DNA from: an uncultured Alloprevotella sp.
GTDB lineage: Bacteria; Bacteroidota; Bacteroidia; Bacteroidales; Bacteroidaceae
Assembly (NCBI GenBank): GCA_944322095.1
Contig: CALUNU010000001.1
Span: 1 to 64,000, forward strand
DNA: 64,000 nucleotides
Reading direction: 5' to 3'
The position numbers and the translations under genes were made by a program. This document shows, in pieces, positions 26,875 through 37,376 of the stretch; the first letter of the stretch is position 1, and every line of letters starts with the position of its first letter. Under the pieces are notes generated by a model, which was given only the letters and a program-made list of their open reading frames with translations, searched no databases and was not told the DNA's origin.

Positions 26875-28905
26875 ATGTTGAACATCAAACATTTTATCCC
26901 CATGCTGGCTTTTGCGGCCGGTCCGGCCTTTGCGCAGGCCGACTTGAAGTCGGGCATCGACGCTTCCAGCATGAATCCCGAGGTTAAGCCCGGAACCGAC
27001 TTTTTCGAATACGCCGCCGGCGGCTGGATGAAGAGCCATCCGCTCACGGCCGAGTATTCGCGCTATTCGCAGTTCGAGGCTCTGAAAGAGAGCAACGAGC
27101 GTCAGATACGCGGCATCGTCGAAGAGCTCGCTGCCACCGACCATCCACAGGGTTCGCTCGAACAGAAAATCGGTACGCTCTATCGTCTGGCCATGGACAG
27201 CACACGCCGCAACCGCGAGGGGTGGGAGCCGCTGCGCCCGCTCTACGACCGCGTGCAGCGCGTGACGACAAAGCCCGAGCTGCTCGTGCAGGCGGCCCGC
27301 TTGGCGCGCACGGGCGTGCCCACGTTCTTTGCCGTTTATTGCGGGGCCGACCTTGAAGACAGCCGCAAGAACCTTGTGCAGATTTATCAGGGAGGCATTT
27401 CGCTCGGCGAGCGCGACTATTATCTTGCCGACGACGATGCCACCCGCCGCGTGCGCGACGGCTACAAGGAATATGTGAAAAAGCTTTTCGTCATGACTGG
27501 CGACGACGAGGCTGCCGCCGCCCGCAAGATGGAGGCCGTGCTTGCCATCGAGACGCGCATTGCCCGCGCCTCTTATTCGGCCACGCAGCAGCGCGACGTC
27601 GAGGCCAATTTCCACAAGATGTCCTATGCCGCGCTTTTGAACGACTATCCCGGCATCGACTGGGGCACGCTTTTCCTCCAACTGGGTTATCCCGCCTTTG
27701 CCGAGGTCAGCGTTTCGCAGCCCGAGCCCATCCACGAGGTGGAGAAGATTTGGGCCGAGACGTCGCTCGACAACTTGAAGGCCTACGTCACCTTTAAGCT
27801 CATCGACAACGCCGCCGGCTCGCTCGACGACCGTTTCCGCGCCGCCAGTTTCAACTTCTACGGCCGCATCATGAGCGGTTCCGAGGCCGACAAGCCCCGC
27901 TGGAAGCAGGCCGTGGGCGTTGTGGGCAGCGTGCTGGGCGAAGCGGTCGGCAAGATGTACGTTGAGCGCTATTTCCCCGAAAGCTCCAAGCAGCGCATGC
28001 TGACGCTCGTACACAACTTGCAGGACGCCCTGGCCGACCGCATCCGCCGGCAGTCGTGGATGAGCGATGCCACGAAGGAGCAGGCCCTCGACAAGCTGCA
28101 ACACTTTTACGTGAAGATTGGCTACCCCGACAAATGGATGGACTACGCAGGGCTCGACATTTCCGACACGCTTTCTTACTACGAGAACCTCAACCGCGCC
28201 TCGGAGTTCCTTTTCGACGACGAGATACGCCGCACTGTGGGCAAGCCCGTCGACCGCGACCGCTGGCAGATGACGCCGCAGACCATCAATGCCTATTATA
28301 ACCCCACTACCAACGAAATATGCTTCCCCGCGGGCATTTTGCAGCCGCCGTTCTTCAACGCCGAGGCCGACGATGCCTGCAACTATGGCGCCATCGGCGT
28401 GGTTATCGGCCACGAGATGACGCACGGCTTCGACGACCAGGGAAGCCGCTTCGACAAGGACGGCAACCTGCGCGACTGGTGGACGCCCGAGGACAAGAAG
28501 AACTTTGAGGAGCGCACGAAGGTCATGGCCGATTTCTTCGACAAGATAGAGGTATTGCCCGGCATGCACGCCAACGGACGCCTTACGCTCGGCGAAAACA
28601 TAGCCGACCACGGCGGACTGAACGTTGCTTTCGAGGCGTTGCAGAAAGCCATGGAGAAAACGCCGCTTGGCACGAAGGACGGCTTTACGCCTGCCCAGCG
28701 CTTCTTCCTTTCCTACGGCCTCATCTGGGGATGCAACATCCGCGAGGAGATGCTCCGCCAGTATAACAAAATCGACCCCCACTCGCCGTCGCGCTGGCGC
28801 GTCAACGGAGCGCTGCCCCATATTGATGCGTGGTACGACGCCTTCGACATCAAGCGGAGCGACCCGCTCTACGTGCCGAAGAAAGAGCGCGTCGACGTTT
28901 GGTAA
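26875..28905 (+). CDS. M13-family zinc metallopeptidase (PepO/neprilysin-like)
   Basis: This 676-residue secreted endopeptidase has a signal peptide ending about residue 21 (AFAQA). The zinc site is HEMTH at 513-517, with the third ligand Glu574 and the supporting Asp578 in ENIADHGG, as in neprilysin. 'NAYYNPTTNEICFPAGILQPPFF' is the conserved substrate-binding block. The C-terminus ends VDVW; in many members this is CxxW, so the terminal cysteine is missing. It probably degrades peptides in the periplasm. It lies between the ABC-F gene (19 bp) and metA (14 bp). Confidence 0.95.
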   Translation: MLNIKHFIPMLAFAAGPAFAQADLKSGIDASSMNPEVKPGTDFFEYAAGGWMKSHPLTAEYSRYSQFEALKESNERQIRGIVEELAATDHPQGSLEQKIGTLYRLAMDSTRRNREGWEPLRPLYDRVQRVTTKPELLVQAARLARTGVPTFFAVYCGADLEDSRKNLVQIYQGGISLGERDYYLADDDATRRVRDGYKEYVKKLFVMTGDDEAAAARKMEAVLAIETRIARASYSATQQRDVEANFHKMSYAALLNDYPGIDWGTLFLQLGYPAFAEVSVSQPEPIHEVEKIWAETSLDNLKAYVTFKLIDNAAGSLDDRFRAASFNFYGRIMSGSEADKPRWKQAVGVVGSVLGEAVGKMYVERYFPESSKQRMLTLVHNLQDALADRIRRQSWMSDATKEQALDKLQHFYVKIGYPDKWMDYAGLDISDTLSYYENLNRASEFLFDDEIRRTVGKPVDRDRWQMTPQTINAYYNPTTNEICFPAGILQPPFFNAEADDACNYGAIGVVIGHEMTHGFDDQGSRFDKDGNLRDWWTPEDKKNFEERTKVMADFFDKIEVLPGMHANGRLTLGENIADHGGLNVAFEALQKAMEKTPLGTKDGFTPAQRFFLSYGLIWGCNIREEMLRQYNKIDPHSPSRWRVNGALPHIDAWYDAFDIKRSDPLYVPKKERVDVW

Positions 28906-28919
28906 GCAGCCGCAAGCCT

Positions 28920-29816
28920 ATGCCGATACTCACAGTCAGGGGCTTGCCGGCGGCAGCCATCTTAAAGCGCGAGGGCGTGGCCGTGTGGGACGAATGTCCC
29001 GCAGGGCTGCGCCCTCTGCGCGTTCTCTTCCTCAATCTGATGCCGCAGAAGGAGCAGACCGAGCTCGACATCCTGCGCTCGCTGGCCCACGCCGCGCCGC
29101 CCGTCGAGGTGACGCCCGTAAAAATTGCGGGGCAGACGTATAAAACCACGCCCATGGAGCACATGCAGGCTTTCTATACCGACATCGAAACGCTCATGGG
29201 CGGCACGTTCGACGGCCTCGTCGTCACGGGCGCGCCCGTGGAGCACTTGCCCTTCGAGGACGTCCGCTACTGGGCCCCCCTTTGTACCATCATGGACTGG
29301 GCCCGCACCCACGTGCGCTCCACGCTCTACATCTGCTGGGGAGCCCAGGCCGCGCTCTACCATCACTATGGCATACCCAAATATGCCCTCTCCGAAAAGA
29401 TGTTTGGTATATTTCCGCAGCGCGTTCTGCGCCCCCTCCCGCTTTTCGACGGCATGGCGCGTCCCTTCGCCATGCCCAACAGCCGCCACACCGAGGTGCG
29501 CGTGGCCGATTTCCCGGCCGGTGCCGACGTGGTGCCGGTGGCCGTGAGCGACGAGTCGGGCTTGGGCGTGGCCATCGGCCGCGGCGGGCGCGAGATATAC
29601 GTGGCAGGCCACCTGGAGTATGAGCCGGCCACGCTCGAACGCGAGTACCTGCGCGACGTGGCCAAGGGCCTGCCCATCGCTCTGCCGCGCCACTACTACC
29701 GGGGCGACGACCCCGCGCAGGGCATCGATTACAGTTGGCAGCAGGCATGCGCCACGTTTTATGCCAACTGGGTGGAGCGCTACGTGGCCCCGCAGCCTGC
29801 GCCGCCGTCGGCCTGA
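28920..29816 (+). CDS. metA: Homoserine O-acyltransferase MetA (probably acetyl-CoA specific)
   Basis: This 298-residue enzyme acylates homoserine at the start of methionine synthesis. The catalytic Cys139 is in YICWGAQAA, and His231 and Glu233 are in GHLEYEP. In studied MetA proteins a Gly at the site equivalent to E. coli 111 gives succinyl-CoA use, while Glu gives acetyl-CoA use. Here the aligned phrase is GAPVEHLPFE with Glu108, so acetyl transfer is predicted; annotation as succinyltransferase is common but less likely. It starts 14 bases after the peptidase gene. Confidence 0.93.
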   Translation: MPILTVRGLPAAAILKREGVAVWDECPAGLRPLRVLFLNLMPQKEQTELDILRSLAHAAPPVEVTPVKIAGQTYKTTPMEHMQAFYTDIETLMGGTFDGLVVTGAPVEHLPFEDVRYWAPLCTIMDWARTHVRSTLYICWGAQAALYHHYGIPKYALSEKMFGIFPQRVLRPLPLFDGMARPFAMPNSRHTEVRVADFPAGADVVPVAVSDESGLGVAIGRGGREIYVAGHLEYEPATLEREYLRDVAKGLPIALPRHYYRGDDPAQGIDYSWQQACATFYANWVERYVAPQPAPPSA

Positions 29817-29869
29817 CGAACGTTGGCGGGGGCCAACGGGCCTGCCGCTCACAGAAAACGAAACGAAAA

Positions 29870-29920
29870 GGCAGCCTGCCGGACGATGCTTTGAGCATGT
29901 CCCGGCAGGCTGCCTTCTTT
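29870..29920. terminator. Bidirectional terminator between metA and sprA
   Basis: A perfect 13-bp GC-rich stem (29870-29882 with 29902-29914) is followed by TTCTTT on the plus strand and CTTTTC on the minus strand. It serves two convergent genes. Confidence 0.8.
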
Positions 29921-29961
29921 ATGTCGTGGCCCGTCTTGTCGGCAGGTCCCGGCGGGCGGCG

Positions 29962-32900
29962 TCAGCGCGTCAGGTTGAAGCGCAGGTTGATGCCGAAGTC
30001 TTGCGTGGTGATGGGGTAGGAGCTCGACGTGAGCAGCGGCTTGTTCATCTGGCGGTCGTAGTAGGCACTCAGCGTGAGGAACTTGCTCAGCGCATACTCC
30101 GCCGAGAAGGAAACCTGCACGGCCTTGTTGCCGCTTGTGGCCTGCGTGAGCGTGGTGAGGATGTCGCGGTTCAGGGCGCTCTGGTTGCGGAACGTCAGGT
30201 CGAGCCGCAGGTTCAGGTCGTTGCTGAAGCCCGAAGCGTTCGTTTTCTTCTGTCCTGCGGCGCCCCGCTTGCCCTTGCTGCGCACGGCCTTCTTGGGCTG
30301 GAAGAGCTTCAGGTCGGCAATTTTGTAGCCCAGGCCGATGATAAAGTCGTTCGAGCGCGTCTCCGAAATCTGCTGCGAGGTCATGCTGAGCGTAACGACG
30401 CGCGTCTTGCGATATTCCACCTTGGCCGTCAGGTCGTTCTGGAAGGTCATGTCGACACCTATGAGCGGCGAGAACGATTCGTTGATGGAAACGGTCGATA
30501 TGTCGTACATGGAGCTCGGGATGGGGTTGCCCGTCGTGACGTCCTGGACGAAACCGATGCCGTTCATGTACTCCTGATAGGATGTGAACGTGCTGTAAGA
30601 GCCAATGGCGAAGATGCTGCGGTATGAGTGGTTCAGGTTGAAGCTTTTAAAGATTTTCTTCATCTTCGGCAGCTTGGAGAGTCCGCTATACGTAAGCGAC
30701 CAGTTGGGCAGCAGGCGGGTGAGGGCCGGGAAGATGTCGAGCGAGGAGCCTCCGCTGCCGTATGCCGAGAGGAAGGCGGGAATCATCACCTGCGCCGAGT
30801 ATTTATCCACGGTGCCGTTGGCCGGGTCGAAGGGCTGGCCGGCCAGCTGCGAGCCGTCAGGATAGGTGGCACCGGCATAGAGCGCCTCGACGCGGTTGCG
30901 GTAGCCGTCGAGCGAGGCCACGAAGCGGTCGAACGTCTTGCTGCGGTAGCCGTTGTCGGCGTTGCCCGTCTTTTCAAAGGCCGATTTCAGGCTGATGGTG
31001 GTCATCGAGAAGCTGCCCGTCTGCGTGGTCGGCATGCCGTCGTACATATACTGGATGCTCTTGGCCTTGTTGACGTTGCGGCTGGCACTGAGGTCAATTT
31101 TGAAGTCGCGGAACGGCTCGATGGTGGCTCTGATTTGCAGGTCTTCGGTCAGGTTGGTCGTGGCAGGCGATACGATGCTGTCGCTCTGCATGAGCCAGCC
31201 GCGTTCGGCGGCACGCCGCACGAAGCTTTCGTCCGTGAAGCCGAAGGCAAAGTCGAGGCCGGGTTGCAGTCCGCCGCCCTTGCCCTGCCCGAAGACGTCG
31301 CCCACCTGCGGCAGGAAGCCCGGTACGGACATGCTGTAACGGTTGCTGTACGAGATGCTCACGTTGCGCACCATCATGAGGCCGCGGCTGACGTATTCGA
31401 GGGCCTTATACCATCCCTGGTCCTCTTTGCGCTTGCGCGGGCTGACGGTGATTTTGAGCTTCACCGTGTCGCGCGTGAGCACTTCGATGCGGTTGGCGTC
31501 GAGCACCTTGTAGCGCACGGGATAGCGCTTGCCGTCGCTGCGGAGCGCCGTGACGCGCACCTTCTTCGAGCGCTGGTTGTGGATGACGAGCGTCGTGGTG
31601 TCGGCTTTGAGCTGTATTTCCTTGGAGAAATTCTTTTTCTCCTCCTTCTTCTTCTGCGCCGTGGCCGAGAACTTGCGGTTCACGGCTTTCAGGAAGGGCA
31701 CGTGGTTGTAGAGCGTTTCCATGTTGAGCCGTGCGTTGCCGTTGATGTCGCGCGAGTTGGATATGGTGTTGCCCAGCGTGGTGCCGTCTTCCAGATCGGT
31801 GCCGCGCTCCCAGTTGTAGGTCGAGGCATACTTGGCGTCGGCCGTCAGCCAGTCGAAGAGGGGCAGCTTGTTGAGAGGAACCTGCCACGAAAAGTCGAAA
31901 TTCTGCTGGTAGGAGAGAGGTGTGCCCAGTTGCTTGATGCTGTTCCACACGGAGTCCTTCCATGCTGCGTAGCGGTCGGGGTAGAGGTCTTTGTTGACGG
32001 CCGTATAGGGCTGTTCTATTTCGGCGTTCGTGCCCGAGGAGAAGCTGGTGTGTATGTTCTTCGTCAGGTCCCAGCGCAGGTTGAAGCTGCGGTTCCACAG
32101 GAAGTCGCTCGACCACGACAAGGGGAGCGACGTGTTGCCCACGTCCTCCATGTCGCGCTCTTGCAGCTCGTAATAGTTGCGCGTGATGTCCGAGTTGAAC
32201 GTTATGTTCTGGGGCAGGAAGTTGATGGACTGGTCTTTCAGTATTTTCAGCCACTTGCTGCGGCTCTTGATGCGCTTTTTAAAGGGTTCGAGGGGCTTGA
32301 AGTTGGGCGAGTAGTTGTAGTTGAAGTTCCACTTCCAGTTCTGCTCTTTTTCCCAAGCCGTCGTTTCGCCCGTAGTGTTGCGGCTGCTGAAGGCGTAGCT
32401 GAGCGAAAAGTTGGCCGGGTCGTAGGGCATCGGATAACGTTTGGTGGCGATGTTGAAACGCAGGTTGCTGATGCTGAAATTCTTGTTGATAATGACCTTT
32501 TCGGCGATGTTGCGCAGCGAGTCGCGCTCGTGGTCGTTGGCCATGGCGTCGAGGGCGTCGTCGAGCTCCATGTCCGTGTCGAGCGGGTTGTAGCGCGGCA
32601 CGGTGCGTTCCTTGCTGTACGAATAGTAGACGGGTGCTTGCAGTTTCAGTTTCTCGGGGAAGAAACGGCCGGCCTCGACGTTGGTCGTGATGCTGTAATT
32701 ATACAGATTATCGTCGCGGCGCTGCGAGACGCTTTCCTCCAAACCGCCAAATCCGTCGGTCTCGATGTGCCCCGACAGGTTGAGCGAGGCCACGTCGGAG
32801 AACTGGATGTTGAGCGTTCCCTGTGCCGCCCAGCCGCCGTTGTTGGAAAACTCCTGCAAGCGCAGCTCGTTGGCCCACACCTCGATGCTGCGCACCGAGC

Positions 32901-35900
32901 GCGAGTTGTTGCGCACGCCGATCATGATGGTGCGCACCTCGCCCAGCGACGGGTTGCCCATCACGCTCACCTTGTTCTTCTGGTCCGTCGGGTCGTATTC
33001 GGAGTAGAGCGTCGAATAGTTGGTCAGCCCCAGCGCCTTCTGCCGGTTGCGGTTTTTCTTCACGTCGGTCAGCAGCGAAAGGTCGATATCCAGCATGTTT
33101 TCGGCCGGCCATACCGCCTCGGCCCCGCTGGTCGACTGTGCATACTGCCCCTCGGGCGTGATGGTGAGCGGTATTTCGTACTCGTAGAAATTGTTCTTGT
33201 AGTCGGAGCCCAGACGTACGAACAGGCTCATCTGGCCGTCCTCCAGCGTGTTGTCGCCCGTCAGCGCATTGGCGTGGGTAAACATCTGCAAGTGTTTATA
33301 TCTCCGCAAATCGAGCGTAGTGTTCTTGTAGACGGCACGTGCGTCGTTCGAAGCGAGGTTTTCAACGGTGATGGCAAGCGCCTGTTCGTCGTTTTGCAGG
33401 ATTTGGTCCTGGCCGGGATCGATGACGCGGCTGATGCCGGGCGGGATGACGTAGTTGACGGGCGTTTTCTCGTTGTTTTCCTCAAAATTGACGGCTGAGA
33501 CGCTCATGGTTCCGCTCACGTCGGGTGTTTCACCGCTGTAAAGTGCCTGTTCATAGGCTCGCCATTCGCCGCGCACAAGGTCGAGCGTGGCGAAGCGGAG
33601 CACGACGGGGCGCTCGAAGCCCGTGAGAAACATGCGCATGAAGCGTATGCTGCTGAAATCGCTGATGCCTCCTTCGCGCTGCTCATATTCTTCGATGGGG
33701 ATGCGGAAAAGATACCACGTCTCTTCCTCTGTCGTTCCGTTGCGGAGCTTTACGCTGGCCACGCGCTGGTCTACGATGAAATTCTGGCCGACGCTCATGG
33801 CTTCCGGCGAGATGTGGATGCGGTACTGGTAGTATTTCTCGTATTCGTTGAGGGTATAATCCTGGTTGATGTCTTCGACGTCGGGTGTGGTCTTATAGGC
33901 GGTGCTGTAGCTCTCGGGCGAGTGTTCGGCGTCGACGGAGTTGCCCTTGGGGTTGTTGATGTATTTGTAGCGGTTGAGGATGGAGGTTTCGTTGGCGTCG
34001 TAGTCGGAGCCGCGGAAGTAGTGGTAGCGGTCGCCCGATGGCGAGGCCAGGAGCGAGTCGTACACTTCGGGCCGTACGATGCTGCGCACCTGTTCCAGAT
34101 AGTTCTGATAGGCCGGGAAGGTGCGTTCCTCTTCGCTGGTGAGGCCGTTGAGGCCTACGTCCTGGCGCTGGCGCGAGCCGCTCGACGTGTTGAAGGCATA
34201 GGTCATGCTGTTTTGCGTCGGCACGCGGCCCCATACGGTTTCGGTATAGAGCGAGGCATCGTCGGTGGTGGGCATTCCGCTCTCGGTATACTTTTTTCCG
34301 TCTTTCAAGATGTCTTCGCTGATTTCGCCCAAGTTGATATACAGGTCGCCCGAGAAGGTCGTACCCTCCTTTCTGGCTTTGATGAAGGGGTCCATGAGCC
34401 AGAATTCGATGTATTCGACGTTTGCCGTTTCGAAGTCGTTGGTATCGAGCTTTCTCATCATGCCTCCCCAGCGCCCTGCGGGATTCAGCAGGTGGCCGTC
34501 GGCGTCGACGTTGGGGTCGAGGTTGTACGGGCCGCGTTCGTTGGGATAGTAGGCCAGGTTGAGGACGTTCAGCGTGGACGATTCGCGGTAGTTGATCTGC
34601 CGGTTGGGAAAGAGGTCGCTGATGTACACCTCGTGTACGTCGGGGTCGGAAAGCTGGTCGAGGTCGCCCTTGATGTGGCCCGGCGTGAGCGACGAGGAGC
34701 GTCGTGTGAAGAGCGGGTCAATGTAGTACCACGCGAGCAGGGCGCGGTTGTAGCCGTAACGCAGGTCGTTCGTGTATTTCGACTCGGGGAAGAGGGCGGG
34801 CGTGGAGCAGATGACCCAGTCCGTCGGGTTCGAGACGTCGATGTCGCCCTTTGTGTTCTCGAAATCGTCGATGTAGGAGGCATTTCCTTGTGCTCCGCGG
34901 TTTTTCCCGGCTATCAGCTGGGCAAATTCGGCTGTGAAGTTGATGGTCGACGGGGCTGTGCAGTTGAGGAAGGGTATTTTGTTGAGGATGTCCGTCAGCC
35001 ATTGGCTTTCCTTTTTCCACGACATGCTCAGCCCCCAGATGGTGTTGTTGAGCGGTTCGCTGCCCATGGCCACTTTGGTCGTCAGGGGCTTCTCGCCGAG
35101 GTGCATGAACGTACCGCCCACCTGGAAGTCCTTGGTGAAGTCGTATTGAAAGGCCAGGCCGAACATCGTCTTGCGTTGCATGCCGTAGTTGGTGTCGCTT
35201 TCGAGGCTTACGTCGATACCCGTGCCCGCGTCGAGGATGCTTTGGTTCAGTATTCTGACCACGCCGTTGTTGTAGTCGACGGTATAGTCGGAGCCCTCGG
35301 TGAGCGTCTGCCCGCCGGCCGTCACGACGACGGAGCCCTGCGGGATGTTCATGGCGCCCAGCTGTATCTCGCCGCTTTTCGTGGCTTTGTATTGCCCGGT
35401 AATGACGTATTTGTTTTTCTCGGCAATCTGTTTGGCCACGGTCTTCGTCGAGTCGTACAGCTCCTGGTAGACATATTTTTCGGCCACGGCGGGGTCGCCG
35501 ATGACGCCCGCCAGATAAGAGCCGAAGGGTTCCACCACGGGGAAATATACCCGTCCGTTGGCAGCGTCTATCGTGTAGCCGTCCACATAGTCGAAGTAGC
35601 CGTTGGGGTTTCGCTTGTTGTTGTTGTCGAGCTTGTCGAGGCCAAGCAGCGATATGATGCGTTTGTCTTTCAGCGCGGGTTCGGGCAGATACGAGAGGTA
35701 GACGCCCGTCGTGTCGCTCAGTATTTTCACGTCCAGGCGGAAGCGGTCTTTCTGCACCGAGGTGGCCCCCAGCGAATAGACGTTCTTCATCATGAGGTCC
35801 CAGTTGCCCATCTGCGGCGTGTTGGCCGTGTTTTTCAGCGATTTGACGAAAAGCGTCGTCTGGTTGTCCTGCCGGTCGGTGGAAAACTCGCCCACCTGAT

Positions 35901-37353
35901 AGCGCGTGCCGCGGTAGGTATATTCGAAGGCGACGGCCACCACCTGGTCTGTTTGGATTGCGGTGCGCAGCGAGACGTATCCCAGGGCGCTGTTGAGCTT
36001 ATATTCCGAGGAGCTGAGCAGCCGGGCGTTTTCCAGCTTTTCATAGTCGGTTCCGCCCACGAGGCCGGCGCCGTCGAGCGTCGGGTTCACCTGCGATATG
36101 TCGCGTGCGGCGCTGAGCTGCCCCACGAGCGTGGCGTAGAGCGAGTTGGAGTTGTTGCTTGGCGTTACGTCGGCACCGGCTGTCCACATGGGGTTGCTGA
36201 TGTGGTCGTGCTCGCCCAGGTCTGTCAGTGCGACGATATTGCGTGTGTTCGTCGTAGTTCCGTTTTTATTCGTCACCCATATTTCCACCCGGTTGATAGT
36301 GATGCCAGACAGCACGTTCGGCAGCTGAGCCATATTGCCGTCGTAGTGTTCCCGGAAATATTGTGCCAGGAAGAAGTGGCGGTTTTCCTCGTAGTCGGCT
36401 GCCGAAAATTCGAAGTCGGTCAGCTGTGCCCCGCCCTCGGAGCTCACGCTCTGCGTGTTCGATTTTTTTTGCGAGATGACGGTCTGCAGCTTCAGCTTGC
36501 CAAACTGCATGTCGGCCCTCACGCCGAAGAGCGAGGAGGCGCCGCGTATGAGCGACGAGTTGGTGGGCATCGACACGTTGCCCGCCTCGATGAGCTTGAT
36601 GATTTCGTCTTCCTTGCCTTCGTAGCGGAGCTTCAGGTTCTGCGCGTCAAAGTCGAACGTGGCTTCCGAGTTGTAGTTGAAGTCCATGTTGACCTTGTCG
36701 CCCACTTTACCGTTGACGCTGATGTTTATCTTCTCGTCGAAGTCGAAGCCAAACACCTTGCGGTTGCGCTCGGCGAGCGACGGGTTGTCCACAAAGCGCG
36801 TGTTGGCGCCTATTTTCAGTTCGGCCGAGCCCTGCGTCTTGATGCGCACGCCGCCCGGTCCGAAGATTTTGTCGGCAGGCCCCAGGTCGAAGTGCATGTC
36901 GGTGAAGTCGAACTTTTCCTTGCCGCCGGCCTTGAAGGCTTCGGCGTTCTTGTTTTTGAAAAATTCGTTCATCGAGCGCTTGAAGCTCCATTCGCGGTAT
37001 TCCTCCTGCGTCATAAAGAAAGGAGCTTCGAGAAAATCGTCGCCCAGCTTCGTGCCGAGGCGGAATGTGCCCGAGCGCTCGTCGTAGAATACGCCCGATT
37101 TCAGGTTCTCGGGGTCGCGCAGGTCGGCCGACAGCGTCGTGTCCTCGTCTTCGCTCTGCATGATGGTTTTTTTCACGCCGAAGCGGGGCTCCACCACCGT
37201 GTCGGGCGGCGTAGCGGGCCGTGCGGGCGCGGGCTGCGGCGCCGGGGCATGGCTGCGGCCGGCGGGCATGGCCAGCGCCAGGCAGGCCAGCAGGAAGCAG
37301 CCGGCCGCCATCATGGCGGGATGTGGGGCGAAGACGTGGCGTAAACGTTTCAT
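29962..37353 (-). CDS. sprA: Type IX secretion outer-membrane translocon SprA/Sov
   Basis: At 2463 residues this is the largest gene in the window. It is the giant beta-barrel through which the Bacteroidetes type IX system moves folded proteins across the outer membrane. An N-terminal hydrophobic segment (about residues 13-33) acts as signal. The N-terminal region has two SprA-type blocks with 'GGVRIKTQGSAELKIGANT' and 'LIRGASSLFGVRADMQFGKL'. The barrel ends in 'SAYYDRQMNKPLLTSSSYP' and a final strand 'FGINLRFNLTR'. The length agrees with the family (about 2400-2500). The start is 23 bases from the ruvA stop. No cargo with a type IX C-terminal signal was recognised in the window. Confidence 0.96.
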   Translation of the reverse strand: MKRLRHVFAPHPAMMAAGCFLLACLALAMPAGRSHAPAPQPAPARPATPPDTVVEPRFGVKKTIMQSEDEDTTLSADLRDPENLKSGVFYDERSGTFRLGTKLGDDFLEAPFFMTQEEYREWSFKRSMNEFFKNKNAEAFKAGGKEKFDFTDMHFDLGPADKIFGPGGVRIKTQGSAELKIGANTRFVDNPSLAERNRKVFGFDFDEKINISVNGKVGDKVNMDFNYNSEATFDFDAQNLKLRYEGKEDEIIKLIEAGNVSMPTNSSLIRGASSLFGVRADMQFGKLKLQTVISQKKSNTQSVSSEGGAQLTDFEFSAADYEENRHFFLAQYFREHYDGNMAQLPNVLSGITINRVEIWVTNKNGTTTNTRNIVALTDLGEHDHISNPMWTAGADVTPSNNSNSLYATLVGQLSAARDISQVNPTLDGAGLVGGTDYEKLENARLLSSSEYKLNSALGYVSLRTAIQTDQVVAVAFEYTYRGTRYQVGEFSTDRQDNQTTLFVKSLKNTANTPQMGNWDLMMKNVYSLGATSVQKDRFRLDVKILSDTTGVYLSYLPEPALKDKRIISLLGLDKLDNNNKRNPNGYFDYVDGYTIDAANGRVYFPVVEPFGSYLAGVIGDPAVAEKYVYQELYDSTKTVAKQIAEKNKYVITGQYKATKSGEIQLGAMNIPQGSVVVTAGGQTLTEGSDYTVDYNNGVVRILNQSILDAGTGIDVSLESDTNYGMQRKTMFGLAFQYDFTKDFQVGGTFMHLGEKPLTTKVAMGSEPLNNTIWGLSMSWKKESQWLTDILNKIPFLNCTAPSTINFTAEFAQLIAGKNRGAQGNASYIDDFENTKGDIDVSNPTDWVICSTPALFPESKYTNDLRYGYNRALLAWYYIDPLFTRRSSSLTPGHIKGDLDQLSDPDVHEVYISDLFPNRQINYRESSTLNVLNLAYYPNERGPYNLDPNVDADGHLLNPAGRWGGMMRKLDTNDFETANVEYIEFWLMDPFIKARKEGTTFSGDLYINLGEISEDILKDGKKYTESGMPTTDDASLYTETVWGRVPTQNSMTYAFNTSSGSRQRQDVGLNGLTSEEERTFPAYQNYLEQVRSIVRPEVYDSLLASPSGDRYHYFRGSDYDANETSILNRYKYINNPKGNSVDAEHSPESYSTAYKTTPDVEDINQDYTLNEYEKYYQYRIHISPEAMSVGQNFIVDQRVASVKLRNGTTEEETWYLFRIPIEEYEQREGGISDFSSIRFMRMFLTGFERPVVLRFATLDLVRGEWRAYEQALYSGETPDVSGTMSVSAVNFEENNEKTPVNYVIPPGISRVIDPGQDQILQNDEQALAITVENLASNDARAVYKNTTLDLRRYKHLQMFTHANALTGDNTLEDGQMSLFVRLGSDYKNNFYEYEIPLTITPEGQYAQSTSGAEAVWPAENMLDIDLSLLTDVKKNRNRQKALGLTNYSTLYSEYDPTDQKNKVSVMGNPSLGEVRTIMIGVRNNSRSVRSIEVWANELRLQEFSNNGGWAAQGTLNIQFSDVASLNLSGHIETDGFGGLEESVSQRRDDNLYNYSITTNVEAGRFFPEKLKLQAPVYYSYSKERTVPRYNPLDTDMELDDALDAMANDHERDSLRNIAEKVIINKNFSISNLRFNIATKRYPMPYDPANFSLSYAFSSRNTTGETTAWEKEQNWKWNFNYNYSPNFKPLEPFKKRIKSRSKWLKILKDQSINFLPQNITFNSDITRNYYELQERDMEDVGNTSLPLSWSSDFLWNRSFNLRWDLTKNIHTSFSSGTNAEIEQPYTAVNKDLYPDRYAAWKDSVWNSIKQLGTPLSYQQNFDFSWQVPLNKLPLFDWLTADAKYASTYNWERGTDLEDGTTLGNTISNSRDINGNARLNMETLYNHVPFLKAVNRKFSATAQKKKEEKKNFSKEIQLKADTTTLVIHNQRSKKVRVTALRSDGKRYPVRYKVLDANRIEVLTRDTVKLKITVSPRKRKEDQGWYKALEYVSRGLMMVRNVSISYSNRYSMSVPGFLPQVGDVFGQGKGGGLQPGLDFAFGFTDESFVRRAAERGWLMQSDSIVSPATTNLTEDLQIRATIEPFRDFKIDLSASRNVNKAKSIQYMYDGMPTTQTGSFSMTTISLKSAFEKTGNADNGYRSKTFDRFVASLDGYRNRVEALYAGATYPDGSQLAGQPFDPANGTVDKYSAQVMIPAFLSAYGSGGSSLDIFPALTRLLPNWSLTYSGLSKLPKMKKIFKSFNLNHSYRSIFAIGSYSTFTSYQEYMNGIGFVQDVTTGNPIPSSMYDISTVSINESFSPLIGVDMTFQNDLTAKVEYRKTRVVTLSMTSQQISETRSNDFIIGLGYKIADLKLFQPKKAVRSKGKRGAAGQKKTNASGFSNDLNLRLDLTFRNQSALNRDILTTLTQATSGNKAVQVSFSAEYALSKFLTLSAYYDRQMNKPLLTSSSYPITTQDFGINLRFNLTR

Positions 37354-37376
37354 GGAGGTGGTGGGCCGGCTCCGGC

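Noticed and set aside
30628..33498. Long plus-strand open frames opposite sprA (also 33814-37344)
   Set aside because: They are antisense shadows in GC-rich DNA: low-complexity Val/Arg/His-rich translations with no family resemblance, whereas sprA on the other strand is unmistakable.
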